This document shows positions 47,501 to 58,100 of a DNA stretch of 64,000 bases, in pieces. Position 1 is the first letter of the stretch, and each line of letters opens with the position of its first letter. The position numbers and the translations under genes were made by a program. This stretch comes from Edaphochlamys debaryana. Its lineage: Eukaryota; Chlorophyta; Chlorophyceae; Chlamydomonadales. The stretch lies in contig JAEHOE010000142.1 in NCBI GenBank assembly GCA_016858145.1, forward strand, positions 248,001-312,000, given 5' to 3'. The notes under the pieces were generated by a model. It was not told where the DNA came from. It did no database searches and was given only the letters and a program-made list of their open reading frames with translations.

Positions 47501-48690
47501 AATACGGTGGTGGGGTGCGGTGGTGGGATGTGGTGCGGTGCGGTGCGGTGCGCTGGTGGTGCGGTGCGGTGGTGGTGGGGTGCGGCGCGTGTGGTGAGTC
47601 CGGCCGGATGCCCCGCGATGATTCGCCCGCTCTGGACCTGTCCCCTACTCCCTCCCCACGGCCCCTGTTCGTTTCACACGCCCCCCCCTCCCGGACACGC
47701 CCCCCCACCCCCCGCAGAAGTACGGCGCCCGCATCCACACAGTGATGCTGAGGAAGCAGGTGGGGCGGGGGGGTGAGGATGGGGATGGACATGAGGGGGG
47801 CGGCGCAGACAGGACGGCATGAACGCAAAAGACCGTGCCCCCGCTCCCACTCCTCCTTAGAACCTTCTTCGAATTGAGCACCCCCCTACCTATGCCTCGC
47901 CGCCCCCCTCCCTCCCCTGACCAGGACGACGCGCTGTTCGCCAACGCCGCCATGGAGATCGGGGCCCTGGGGCTGCTGGTGCTGCAGCTCATCACACCCG
48001 CACGCAGCCTGCTCACGCTCATCTTCCTCACACAGGCGCGAGGGCGGGGGAAGGGCCGGGGGCTCCCTAGGGGGGCCTGGAATGAGCGGGGTCGCAGACG
48101 TCTGGGGGGAAGACACACAACCCACAGAACGCTTCCCGCTATATCCCATCTCCATTTCTGTACGGCAGATCCTCAAGCTTAAGCTCCACATGCCGGACAC
48201 CGCCCGGCACCACCGGGCCGTGTGGGGCATCGTCGACCAGGTGGGGTGGGGTGGGGTGGGGACTGGGGTGGGGTAAATGGAGGCGACAGGCAAGGAGGAA
48301 GAGGGAGAGCTGGAACGAGTCTCCGTCGCACGGAAGGTACGACAGCGGCAGCGGACCTCACCGTGCCAGACCCGGGCCCGCTGCGCGCTGCCCCCCTCGC
48401 CCTGCATCGGGGGCCCTGGCCGGCTGCATACCTCCCCGCCCCTATCACCGTCCCCCCACCAGCATCACCACGGCAGCAGAGCCCTCAGCCGCCACCACCC
48501 CCACCGGACCCTGACCTTGACCCTCCCTACGGCCCGCCTCATGCCGGTGCGTCCCTTCCTCCCCTCCCTCCCTCCCTCCCTCCCCCCGCAGAAGACGCTG
48601 CCGCTGCGCCTGCGGTTCCCCCTGATCGAGACAGTGGTGCAGATGGGCGTGCGGTGGATGAACAGCGTGCCGGGGGCGCCGCCGCCGTGA
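44508..48690 (+). CDS. TMEM33/POM33-family ER membrane protein
   Basis: Predicted tetraspanning ER/nuclear-envelope membrane protein; the animal and yeast relatives shape ER tubules and assist nuclear pore distribution. Exons: 44508-44521, 44808-44873, 45303-45388, 45710-45954, 46309-46464, 46465-47184 (intron), 47185-47355, 47718-47759, 47925-48035, 48169-48240, 48592-48690; 353 aa, TGA. Family hallmarks seen: a first span (MLVLGLYSILPF), LTSALKLYTQFGLPSF, a second hydrophobic block (PLLVLAAYHAAAWL), then GLLVLQLITP...LLTLIFLTQ and KLKLHMPD...HRAVWGIVD before a basic tail. The N-terminal 110 residues hold a soluble FDWSNDTRW segment and a Gly/Pro/Tyr-rich stretch that animal TMEM33 lacks. 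The tiny first exon (14 bases) is set by phase and by its GTAAGG donor. The intron after 48035 needs a GC donor. Confidence 0.8.
46640..47175 (+). repeat. 19-bp intronic minisatellite with 117-bp higher-order period
   Basis: More than 20 copies of CTTGCCTCCCTCACCCCCT and variants fill the intron 46465-47184. A larger block (CTTGCTTCCC...CCGCTTGCC) repeats 117 bases apart (46856 and 46973). The array also forms the acceptor's C-rich tract. Because 19 is not a multiple of 3, each shift of one unit changes frame, which creates the spurious long reading frames there. Confidence 0.9.
47390..47530 (+). repeat. 27-bp G-rich intronic minisatellite
   Basis: Four full copies and a partial copy of a 27-bp unit containing GGTGGTGGGAATACGG lie just after the donor at 47356, inside intron 47356-47717. 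Confidence 0.9.
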
Positions 48691-48861
48691 GCGGGGGAGA
48701 AGGGGGAAGCGGGTGCCCGGGCGTTTGGAGTTGCGCGCCACCGGGGAGCGAAGGGCCGAGGGGCAACGCGGATCCAGCGCCTCGACCAAAGCGCGCCTTC
48801 GCGGCATCGGAGGCGGCTGTGTGCAGAGGGCTGCATTGCGAGTCCTCGAGGCGCCGTAGCG

Positions 48862-48866
48862 TGTAA
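48862..48866 (+). terminator. Polyadenylation signal TGTAA of the TMEM33-like gene
   Basis: TGTAA 172 bases after the stop at 48690 and 252 bases before the next ATG at 49118. Position and motif fit a short 3' UTR ending before the next gene on the same strand. Confidence 0.6.
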
Positions 48867-49117
48867 GCTGCTGCGTGCACTTGAGCCCTGGAGACCCCCT
48901 GACGTCGTCACTAGTGCCGCTAGCCTCGCGCGAGGAGAGGAGTTTGGACCTCTCGGCCCGCGCCGACCGCGCCTGACTGAGTGCGGCTCGCGTGACCTCT
49001 CGGCCACCAGCAGCTGCGAGGCAGCAGCAGCAGCAGCACAGTTCCGCCATCGAGCTTAGGACTGGAGAGCGCCTGGCGCTGAACAAGGGCGCTGCGCGCG
49101 CGTTGCGGCTCGCCGCG

Positions 49118-52100
49118 ATGAGCGAGCGCGGCCCAGCAGGCCCGCCCCTGCCCCTGCCCCAGCCCCAACAGCTACACAGCTACGCTCACCACTACAACCA
49201 CCACCACCACCACCACCCGCCTCAGCCGCACCCGGGCCCGCACCACGCCTTCGCAACGCCGCAGCAACAGCCGACCCAAGGAAGACCCGCGCAGCAGTGG
49301 CCGGGCCCAGTCGGAGCCGCTCCCTTCCAGCCCCCGCCGCAGCCCGCGGCTGCCCCCGCGACCCTGGCTGCACCCACGCGCCTGTGGCCGCCGCTCCCGG
49401 GCACGCCTCCCCCCCCTCCTTCCCCTCCGCCCCTTCCCGTCGACGCGCCACCCCCGCCGCCGCCGCCCTCGCCGCCGCCCCTGCCCGCCGACGCGCCCCC
49501 ACCGCTGCCGGCCGCGACCCACGGGGTGGTTCCCCGTTTCGAGGCCGCCGCTGCTGTAGAGTCCATGCGGGAAACGCCGCCCACAGCAACACGCGACGGT
49601 GCAGTGGGGCAGGAGGTGAGAGGGGAGGGCACGGGGGGAGGGGCTGAGGCTAGAGACAAGGGGGGATTGGGCGGGAGACGGGAACGTGCCGTGTGGCGTT
49701 GCCTCACGGGCCCGCTCGTTGCCGCAGGCCGGCGGCGCCAGCACGCCCCCACCTCCGCCCCCGCCGTCTGCTGTTGTCACTGCCGCGGAGACCGAGCCGG
49801 CCGGCGGCAGCCCCGGCCCTCCGCCGTGCCCAACGCCCGGTCCAATCCCCGGCCAGGGCTTGAGCCTCTTCAGCGGTTTCCGCAAGCGGCCCACCTTCGG
49901 CGCTGGCATCGCGGCCCGGGCTCACGCCTCCGGCGCAGCGCCGCCGCCGACGACGGCGGCGGCGGCCCCGACAAGCGCTGCCGGCGGCGGCGGCAGCAGC
50001 AGCAGCGGCGAGCCTGCCAGCGCCTCCGTCGCCGCTGACGCCAAGCCCCGCGGCGGCGGCGCCGCTGGCGCAATCGCGAAGGCCGACGCGCCGCCGGTTC
50101 CGTCGGCGGCGCCGCCAGCCCCGGCGCCGTCACCGCAGAAGCCGCCTCCACCAGAGACGCCGGCGGCGGCGGGCCGGCAGCCGCCGCCGCCGTGGCGGCA
50201 GCCACAGCAACCGCAGCAGACTCTGCAGCAGCAACAGCATGCGGCGGAGCTGTCGCGTCCGCTCTCCCCCTCGCAGCCGCCACCGCCTCACATGCTGCAC
50301 CCGAACAGGCAGCCCTCGACCACGGGAGCCGTGCAGCCGCGAAGCCTGCTGCCGCCAGCCGTCGCTGCACCCACGCCCACTCGGCTGGCGGCGCCGCCAG
50401 CGTCGCCGCCCGCCGCCGCCGGAGCAGGTGTGGCAGCCCGCGTTCCCCCAGGATTGGGGCCTGGCCCGGTCAATACACAGGTAAGCCCGGACGGCAACAT
50501 GAGGGGTACTGCGTTTGCACTTCTGAGTTCCGGTTGCGGCGACAGCAAGTGGGAGGTGAGAAGAAAAAGTCAGGTATGGGAAGAGGCAGGATGCAGCCTT
50601 TCAGCGCTGCTGCTGACTCTTCCTTCACACCTTTCCACGCCGCAGCTGTGGACCGCCGCTTCCGCCCCCGCCAACCTCCCGATGCAGCGCAGCGGCACCC
50701 CTGGCGGCGGTGCGTCCCAGGCTCCGCTAGCGGCAGCGGCGGCGGCGGCGGCGGCACTGCCGCGGCAGCCCTCCAGCCCGGCCGTTGCCGGCAGCGCCGC
50801 CGTCGGCTCCAAGGCCCCGCCGCTGACGCTGACGAATCTGGCGGCAGCTGGCCTGCTGGCCGTGACGCCGCGCCGCCACCGCTGGGGCCCGCCGGCCGGC
50901 GCCGCTGCTGGCGGAGCCGGCGGTGGCAGTGGCGGCGGTCAGGGGTCTGGCCGCGCCGCTGCTGTTCCCACCGCAGCCCCGGCCGCCACAAACCCTGCTG
51001 GCGCTGCCGGTACTGGCGCCGGAGCCCAACCCAGCGGCGGCGGCGGCGCTGCCGCAGGGCTGCCGCGCTCCGTCCCCGGTCCGTCGCCGCCGGCGGCCCG
51101 CCAGGCAGCCCCGCCGCCCGGCGTCCAGCCCCCGTCACCTGCGCCCCCAGCAGCTGCGGCACCCGCACCCCAAAAGGTCGCAACTGCGCAGACCGCTCGG
51201 CTGGGCGCCAGCCAAGCTTCCAGCGGCAGCGGCGGCAGCCACGGCAGTGGCGCTCGCGGTGGCGGCCGCGGTAGGAACGTGCGCAGTCCGTCCTCCGACT
51301 CCAGCTCAACGATTGACTCCGGGAGCACCAGCGGCAGCAGCGGCAGCAGTGGCGGCAGCAGCAGCAGTGGCGGCGGCTCCGGCATGGCGGAGCCGCCGCC
51401 GGCGCAACGGGCCCAGCCAACGGCCGCGGGCAAGCGCGGATCTGGGCCGGGGCCGGAGAGCTCTCGCGGGAAGCTGGGCGGGGGCAAGGTGGACGCTGCG
51501 GATGCAGAGGCCTCCGCCGCCGCGGAGGCCGGTGCAAAGCGAGTGGCAGTCAGCGGCAGCGGGGCGGAGAGGGCGGGTGCGCATGGTGCGTCGCCGGCCG
51601 CGGCGGCGGGGGGCCGTGGCGGCAAGCGGACCGGCTCGATGGCCGGCGGCGAGCAGCTGGCGGCGGGGGCAGCAGCGGAGGCGGCAGCGGCGGAGGCGGC
51701 AGCGGCGGGGCGGGGGGAGAATCGCGCCGCGCGGGGGCGGGAGCAGCCGCCGCTGGGGAGCCAGGGAGCAACACGTGTTGGCAAGCAGGAGGGCGGGCTG
51801 AGGGACCCTGGCCGCGGCCGTGACGGCGACGGCGGCGAGGGCAAGGGCGAGGGCGAGGGCGGGCGAGGCGCGGACACACGGCACTCTGCAGGGCCTGCTG
51901 CGGCCTCGCCACCGGAGCAGGTCGCGGAGGCAAAGCAGCCCGCAGAAGACAAGCCGTCATCCTCCAAGGCGACGGAGCTCGCGCCCATGCCGACGTCGCT
52001 GTCGCAGTCGGGGTCCCAGCAGGCGAAGCTGGGCAAGGTCGATCCGCCTCGCGATCAGATGCCGGCGCCCGAGGATTGCGGGCCCAGCTATGCCGTCGAG

Positions 52101-55100
52101 GCCAACGAGCGCTTCCCCGGCGTCTTCTACCCAAATCTCTACCTCATCGTCTGCAGGTGTGCCCAGGGTTGACGGGCGGGCGATGCGGTCGCGGGGGGAA
52201 GGGCGGGATGCTAGAAGATAGCGAACACAAGCATGGTGCGCGTGTGCGGGGCAAGCGCGCGCGTGTTGTTCGCGATAGTCCAAGCAGGCGCGGCATTGAG
52301 GCCACGCAGAGACTTGCGAAGTCGTGTTGGCCGCTGTGCACGCAGCAGCCTGCCTGGACATCCGAACCCCGTTTGCACGCTTGTGTGCACGCGAACCCAT
52401 GCGTAACCGTCAACCTTCGCTGCCAAGCGCCAACACCACGCCTTTTTGTGTTGCGTATGCTGGGTTAGCTGGAAACAGAAGATGCCTGCGGTTTCACCTC
52501 ATTCGAACGCGCTTAGGCGCGAAGTGCGTCAACACTAGCCACGCACCTAATGCCCTCCACACGCGGTGAGCGCTTGACTTGCCCCATGAAGCTCTTCCCA
52601 GTGCGGCCACCGGGGCCGTTGGTATCGCGCGGCGTCACGGCTCACGCAAGAGCCACATGGGATGACCATCGCCGTAGGCAGGACCGTTACGCAATGCCAC
52701 TCACATCTGTCAGATTCCCGGCGGCTTTCAGCATCCTGTATCACAGAGCAATTCGTCATGTAACCCTCAGGACCGCGAAGCACGCGAGCTCCGAAACGCA
52801 GTCGATGTCCCGTCGTCTTACATCCAGTCGCGTGACGCACCCGGTTTTCGTCAACCTTTCTCCCGCACGCACCCCGCGTCAACTCCCCCCCCCCCCTTCC
52901 CTCCGCCGCCCCCCTTCCCAGGTGCTCTGCGTGCCTGGATGAGTCCCTTGAGGCCGAGAACGGCACCGTGGGGCGCAGCTTCTACCCGCCGGAATTCGAG
53001 CGACATGCCGATGTCCACATCAAGGGCAAGACCCGGTGGAAGGGCACGGTGCGCAAGACGGGCGTCACGCACGCCTTCACCGGCAAGGACTACTACATCT
53101 CCCTGGGCAGGTGATCGGGAGGTGTGATGGGTGTGCTGAGATTTGCTGGGGGGCGCTGGGGGTTCAGGGAGGATGACCTAGGCAGGCAGATAAGCTGGAT
53201 GCTGGGGGGTGGGGTGGCTGCGAGGGGTTGCTAGGGGGTTGCTGGGGGCTGCTGGGTGGTCACTCTGGCCAGGGAGCGTTGCCGCGTGGAGCGGAGCGCA
53301 CTGACATGGGCCGGGACCTGGGAGGCAACCGTGTAGTAGCTCAGGTGGGCAGCACGGGTGGGAACCGGGTGCTCCCCTCACGAACACTCCTCCTGTACCC
53401 CGTCCTCACACCCACACCTTCCTTCCCTCTCCCGTCCTCGGCCACCCCACGTCCCCCGGCCAGATTCATGGTGGGTGGACTTGGGTTGCGAGGGCCGGGG
53501 GGTGTACGGCAACGTCAGCGGACTGAGCGACATCGGAGGGGTGTTGGCATGGCTGACGCGGCGAACATCGCATGCCCATCGCATGCCCATCACATCTTCG
53601 CATCTTCGCATGCCCATGCCCAGTAGGGGTGCTGTTCCACCGTTGTCAGCACAAATACTAAGCGGTAGGCAACCAGTGCATTATCTGCCACAGCCATTCA
53701 GCAACTCCCACCCTTGCCGCTCCCCTCCAGGAGGTGAATGACATCAAGATCAACCACGGCGCGCTGCAGAGGGCCCAGGTGGGACGGACGGGAAGGGCCG
53801 GGGCTGGGGCTGGGGTACTTCCGCCGTTTCACGCCAGCCTTAAGCCTTTCGTATCTGCCAACAGCCGAGCGGCCAGGCTCACCTACAGAGCCCCAGCACG
53901 TGCTCCCAACGCCCTCCACGGCCCTGACTCGCCTCCACCATTGCCCCACCCCGCCCCGCCCCTCCGTTGCCTCCCCCAGACCCGCCACCCGCCCTTCCTC
54001 CCGCCCCCCTTTGGCCCCGAGAGCGGCGGCTACGTGCACGCGGATGAAGCCGCCGTGCAGGTCAGCGCCAGGCACCTACCGGTACCTTCCACCCCTTCCG
54101 CTCCACGCCCCCGTGCCCTTGACTCGCGGCTGCTTCTAGTACCACCTCGTGCACAGCGCGCTCTCTTGCCGTGACGGGCCGCAACATGGCTTCCGAATGT
54201 CAGACTTGCCGCATGCGCTAGCTTCCCTAGTGATGCCCAGGTTATCAACCTGCCCGCTTTACGGCCCTCCCCGAATCAGGCTTGCCGCATGCGCTCCCCT
54301 GGTAATGCCACTGCACGCTTTACGCTCCAACCCCGACCCGACCCGAACAGGCCGCGGTCAAGGCCGCGTACGCACCCGCCGCCGCAGCGGCGGAGAAGGC
54401 AGCGGCGGCGTGGGCCGCCAAGCACGGCACCGCGGCAGGCCCCTCGGCGCGGCCTGGGCCGGGCGCCTCGGCCCCGGGCGCCACCACAGCTCCCGCGGGC
54501 AGCCGCGACGCGGGGCCCGGGCCCGGGCCCTCCCAGGCCCAGGCAGCTCCCAGCGTGGCAGATCCGGCGGCATCCACCGCCTCAGCCTCAGCCGCCCGAG
54601 CCCCCGCCGCCCCCGCCCCTGCTGCGGGCGCGGGTGCGAGTGCGGGTGCTGGTGCGGCCAAGGCCGCCCCGGCCTCAGCCCAGGCTGCGGCGACTGCCCG
54701 GGCGGTCCGCGGGCGCGTGGGCTACAGCGGCCTCACCCCCAAGCAGCAGCACGCGCTCTTCCCGCGGCAGTCAAGGGGCTCTGCGCGCGCCGTGCCCAGG
54801 GAGCTTGCGGGTGGGTGGCTGGGGTGTACCAGGGCTGGGGCTGAGAGCACTGGGGCGAGCGGCTACCGTATGGGATGGTCGAGGAGGCCGGGGTGTTGAA
54901 GCGCGTGCGGTGGCTTGCCTTGAGGCGGGGTGACGGGCAGGGCACCGGTGCATGGAAACCCACAGGCGGCGTTGAATGACCCCTGCTCCGGCACATGCCT
55001 TTGCACTGCCATCCTCCTGTGCGCTCTTCAACCCCAACGGAAGCATGTCGCACAGCTACAGTGCACAAACCTGCCTGCGGCTTGCCAGCCCGAAGACCGG

Positions 55101-58100
55101 TGCCCAATGTGTTCATGGCCGCCGCTGCTCGCTGCTCGCCCCCCACCCGCAGGCGCGACGCTGGTGGGCCACCGAGTGCGCGTGTACTGGCCGCTGGAGA
55201 AGCAGTACTTCACGGGTGGGTCTCGGGAAGGGAGGGCCGGCGTAGGGCCACAGGCGTGAGGGTCCAGCAGACAAGTCAGTAGCGTACCACAATCTTGAGC
55301 GCATTCGCTTTGCTGAAAACAGCCCAGTTTAAGAGTGGGCGCCAAAGGCCGGCCATCAGATGCAGTGAAGCCCGCATCCTGCCACATACGTGCTTCCCGC
55401 CCCTCCCCACGCAGGCCTGGTGATGTCGTACGACCCGGCTCACTCGCTGCCGTACGCCGTACGGTACACGGACGGCGACGAGGAGCGCGTGGATCTGTCC
55501 CGTGAGGCCTGGAAGCTGGACGCCCACGACGACAAGCCGCTGCCCCTGGCCCTGCTGCGGCGGCTGGGGGTGGATGGGCAGGAGAAAGGGGTGGAGGGGC
55601 AGGAGAGGGGGGTGGGGGGGCAGGAGCAAGGGGCGGAGGGGCAGGAGCAAGGGACGGAGAAGGCGGCTTCGGCGGGGCAGGATGGGAAGGAGGGAGCCGC
55701 GAAGGGGCTGGGTGCGGAGGAGGAAGGGCAGGGCCATGAGGCGGGAGGTAGGGGAGCAGCGGGGGCGGCGGCACCGGCAGGCAAGCGTCCCGCAGAGGAG
55801 CCGGCGGCGGGCGGCGGAGCTGCCAAGAAGCTGGCGACGGCTACGACGGGAGGAGGGGGCGGGGGAGGCACCGAGCCCCTGGGTTTGAGGGCTGCGGGGG
55901 CCGAGGCAGGAGCTTCGGCAGCCCCTGCCACCGGCGCCAAGGGGCTCCCTGCGGACGCCGGTTCCCAGCAGCCACCGGCCCCGGGTGCGCCCGCTGCGGG
56001 GCCGGCGGCCGACGGAGCAGCTGCAGCGGAGGCGCCGGCAGCGGAGGCGGAGGCAGCGAAGGCGGCAGCAGCTGCAGCGGAGGCGGAGGCGGCCAGAGGG
56101 GCGGAGGAGGGCGCCGCTGCCGACCAGGCGGACGATGCCATACCGCTGGAGACAGCGGCGGCGGCAGCAGCAGCAGCGGCAGAGAGAGAAGAGTCGAGGG
56201 AGGAGGACGAGGAGACGGCCGCTGTCGAGGAGGAGGAGGCGCAGGAGGAGGAGGGGGAGGAGGAGGAGGAGGAGGAAGAGGAGGGGGGAGGCGGCCATAT
56301 GTCAGACATGGAGGACTTTGGCGCCCGTGTGGGCTTCCAGGGTACGGACGACGAGGAGGCGGCTGCCATACAAGCTTCTGCCGTACAAGCGGCTGCCGTA
56401 CAGGCGGGCTCAGCCGCCGCTGGCGGCGGCGGCGGCGGCGGAAGGCCCAGCCCATGTCCTCGACGGGGTCAGCAGAGCCCTGCAGCGGAGGCCGTGGCTC
56501 AACGGGCGGACGAAACCCTCACTAATGCCGCTGCCGCCTCCGCCGGCGGCGGCGCTGGCGGCGGCGGCGGCGGTGTCACCAGCACCGACGGCGGCACGAG
56601 CTCCAGCAGTGACGAGGGCAGCAGTAGCACCATCAGCGGCGGCGGCAGCAGCAGCGGCGGCAGCAGTGGCAGTAGCGGCAGCAGCAGCGAGAGCAGCGGG
56701 CAGGAAGAAGCCAGCGAGGCTGCCAGCGGCGGCAGCGACGGCGGCAGCGGCGGCGTTGAGGCGGCGTCAGGCGAGGCCGTTCGCTCCGACGGCGAGGACG
56801 CGGCGGCTGTCGGCGGCGAGGCCGGCTCCGGCAGCCCTGCCGCTGCAACCTCGACGGACCGTACCGACACGGAGACAGACACAGCCAACGCCGACGCCAC
56901 CGAAAGCGGCGGCGGCGGCGGCGGCGGCGGAGGCGGAGGCGATGCCGCCAGCTCCGGCGGAGGCGGCGTCCTGCCAGACCCCCGCCCGCAGGCCCCCAGC
57001 GCCGCCGTCACAACCGCGACGGCGGCTGCAAACGGCGGCGCCCCTGCCGCTGCCGCGGCCCCGTCTCCCGCCACCCCGCACGCCGCCGCCGCCGGAGGCG
57101 CGAAGGCCGCCGGTCCGGTCCGTGCGCCTGCCGGCGGCCGGGCCTCGGTGGCGGCTGCGGCGCGGCTTGACGGCGGCCTGCCGGTGAACTGCAACGCCCT
57201 CGGCGGCACCTTTCTGCTGAGGCACGGCCTGGTCGCGTGCGGCTGCATTCCCTGCCGCAACGGGGCCGGGGTCGCCGTCGGACCTGGCGGCGCTGCCAGC
57301 GCCGGCGCCGCGGGCGGCGGTGACGGCGGCGGCGGCGGAGCGGGAGGTGCCGGTGGCGGCGGCGGAGGAGGAGGAGGAGGAGGCTCGGGGATGTGGGTGT
57401 GCTGGACCCCTGTCGGGTTTGAGGAGCACGCGGGTGAGTTGTTGGGTTGACTTCCCAAGGAGGTTCCCGTCTCGTGCCCATCTCTGTGCGATTGTTGTTC
57501 AAATGCTCACTTCTTGTTCTCCCCCCTCACGCGCCCGCTCCCTCTGCCTCCATCCACTCTCCCTCACTCACAAGCATGCGCTCGAGCAAGACGTGGACGC
57601 CCTTGTGTTTTATCCCTCACGCGCCCACCTCCGTGCCCACCCCTCCCCCTCCCTCCCTCCCACCTCACACAGGCATGCGCGCGAGCAAGAAGAGGATGCC
57701 TCTGTGCCCCCCTCACACCCACCTCGCCCCCTGCCTGCCCCCTCCCTCCCTCCATCCCCTCCCCCTTACTCTCCCTTCCTGCCCCTCCCTCCCTCCCACC
57801 TCACAGGCATGCGCGCGAGCAAGAAGTGGAAGAACAGCATCCGGCTGCAGGGGACCACGGGCGCGGGCGTGCCGCTGCCGCCCGGCACCGCCGGCGCGGC
57901 GCTGGGGGAGTGGCTGGAGCGGCGGGGCGTGGGCGTGGCGCCGCGCAAGGAGCGGCGCAACCTGCTGCCGGCGGCCGAGGTGCAGCGCGCGTCGCGGGTG
58001 AGGCGGCGTGGGGCCGCATGGGATCCCAGAGGAAGTGGTGGGGTCAGCACTTCTCAACGGCGTGCTCGGCTTTGCGTACTACTCCGCCTTCTTGCCGCAA

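Noticed and set aside
46249..47776. Three overlapping 350-500-residue Pro/Leu/Ala reading frames
   Set aside because: They run through the 19-bp minisatellite of an intron; repetition keeps all frames open. Family homology places exons only at 46309-46464 and 47185-47355 here.
55440..57458. Long Pro/Ser-rich - strand frames opposite exon 55415-57433
   Set aside because: They are antisense shadows of Gly/Ala/Glu codons; the + strand frame has Tudor and SAND-like motifs and matching splice sites.
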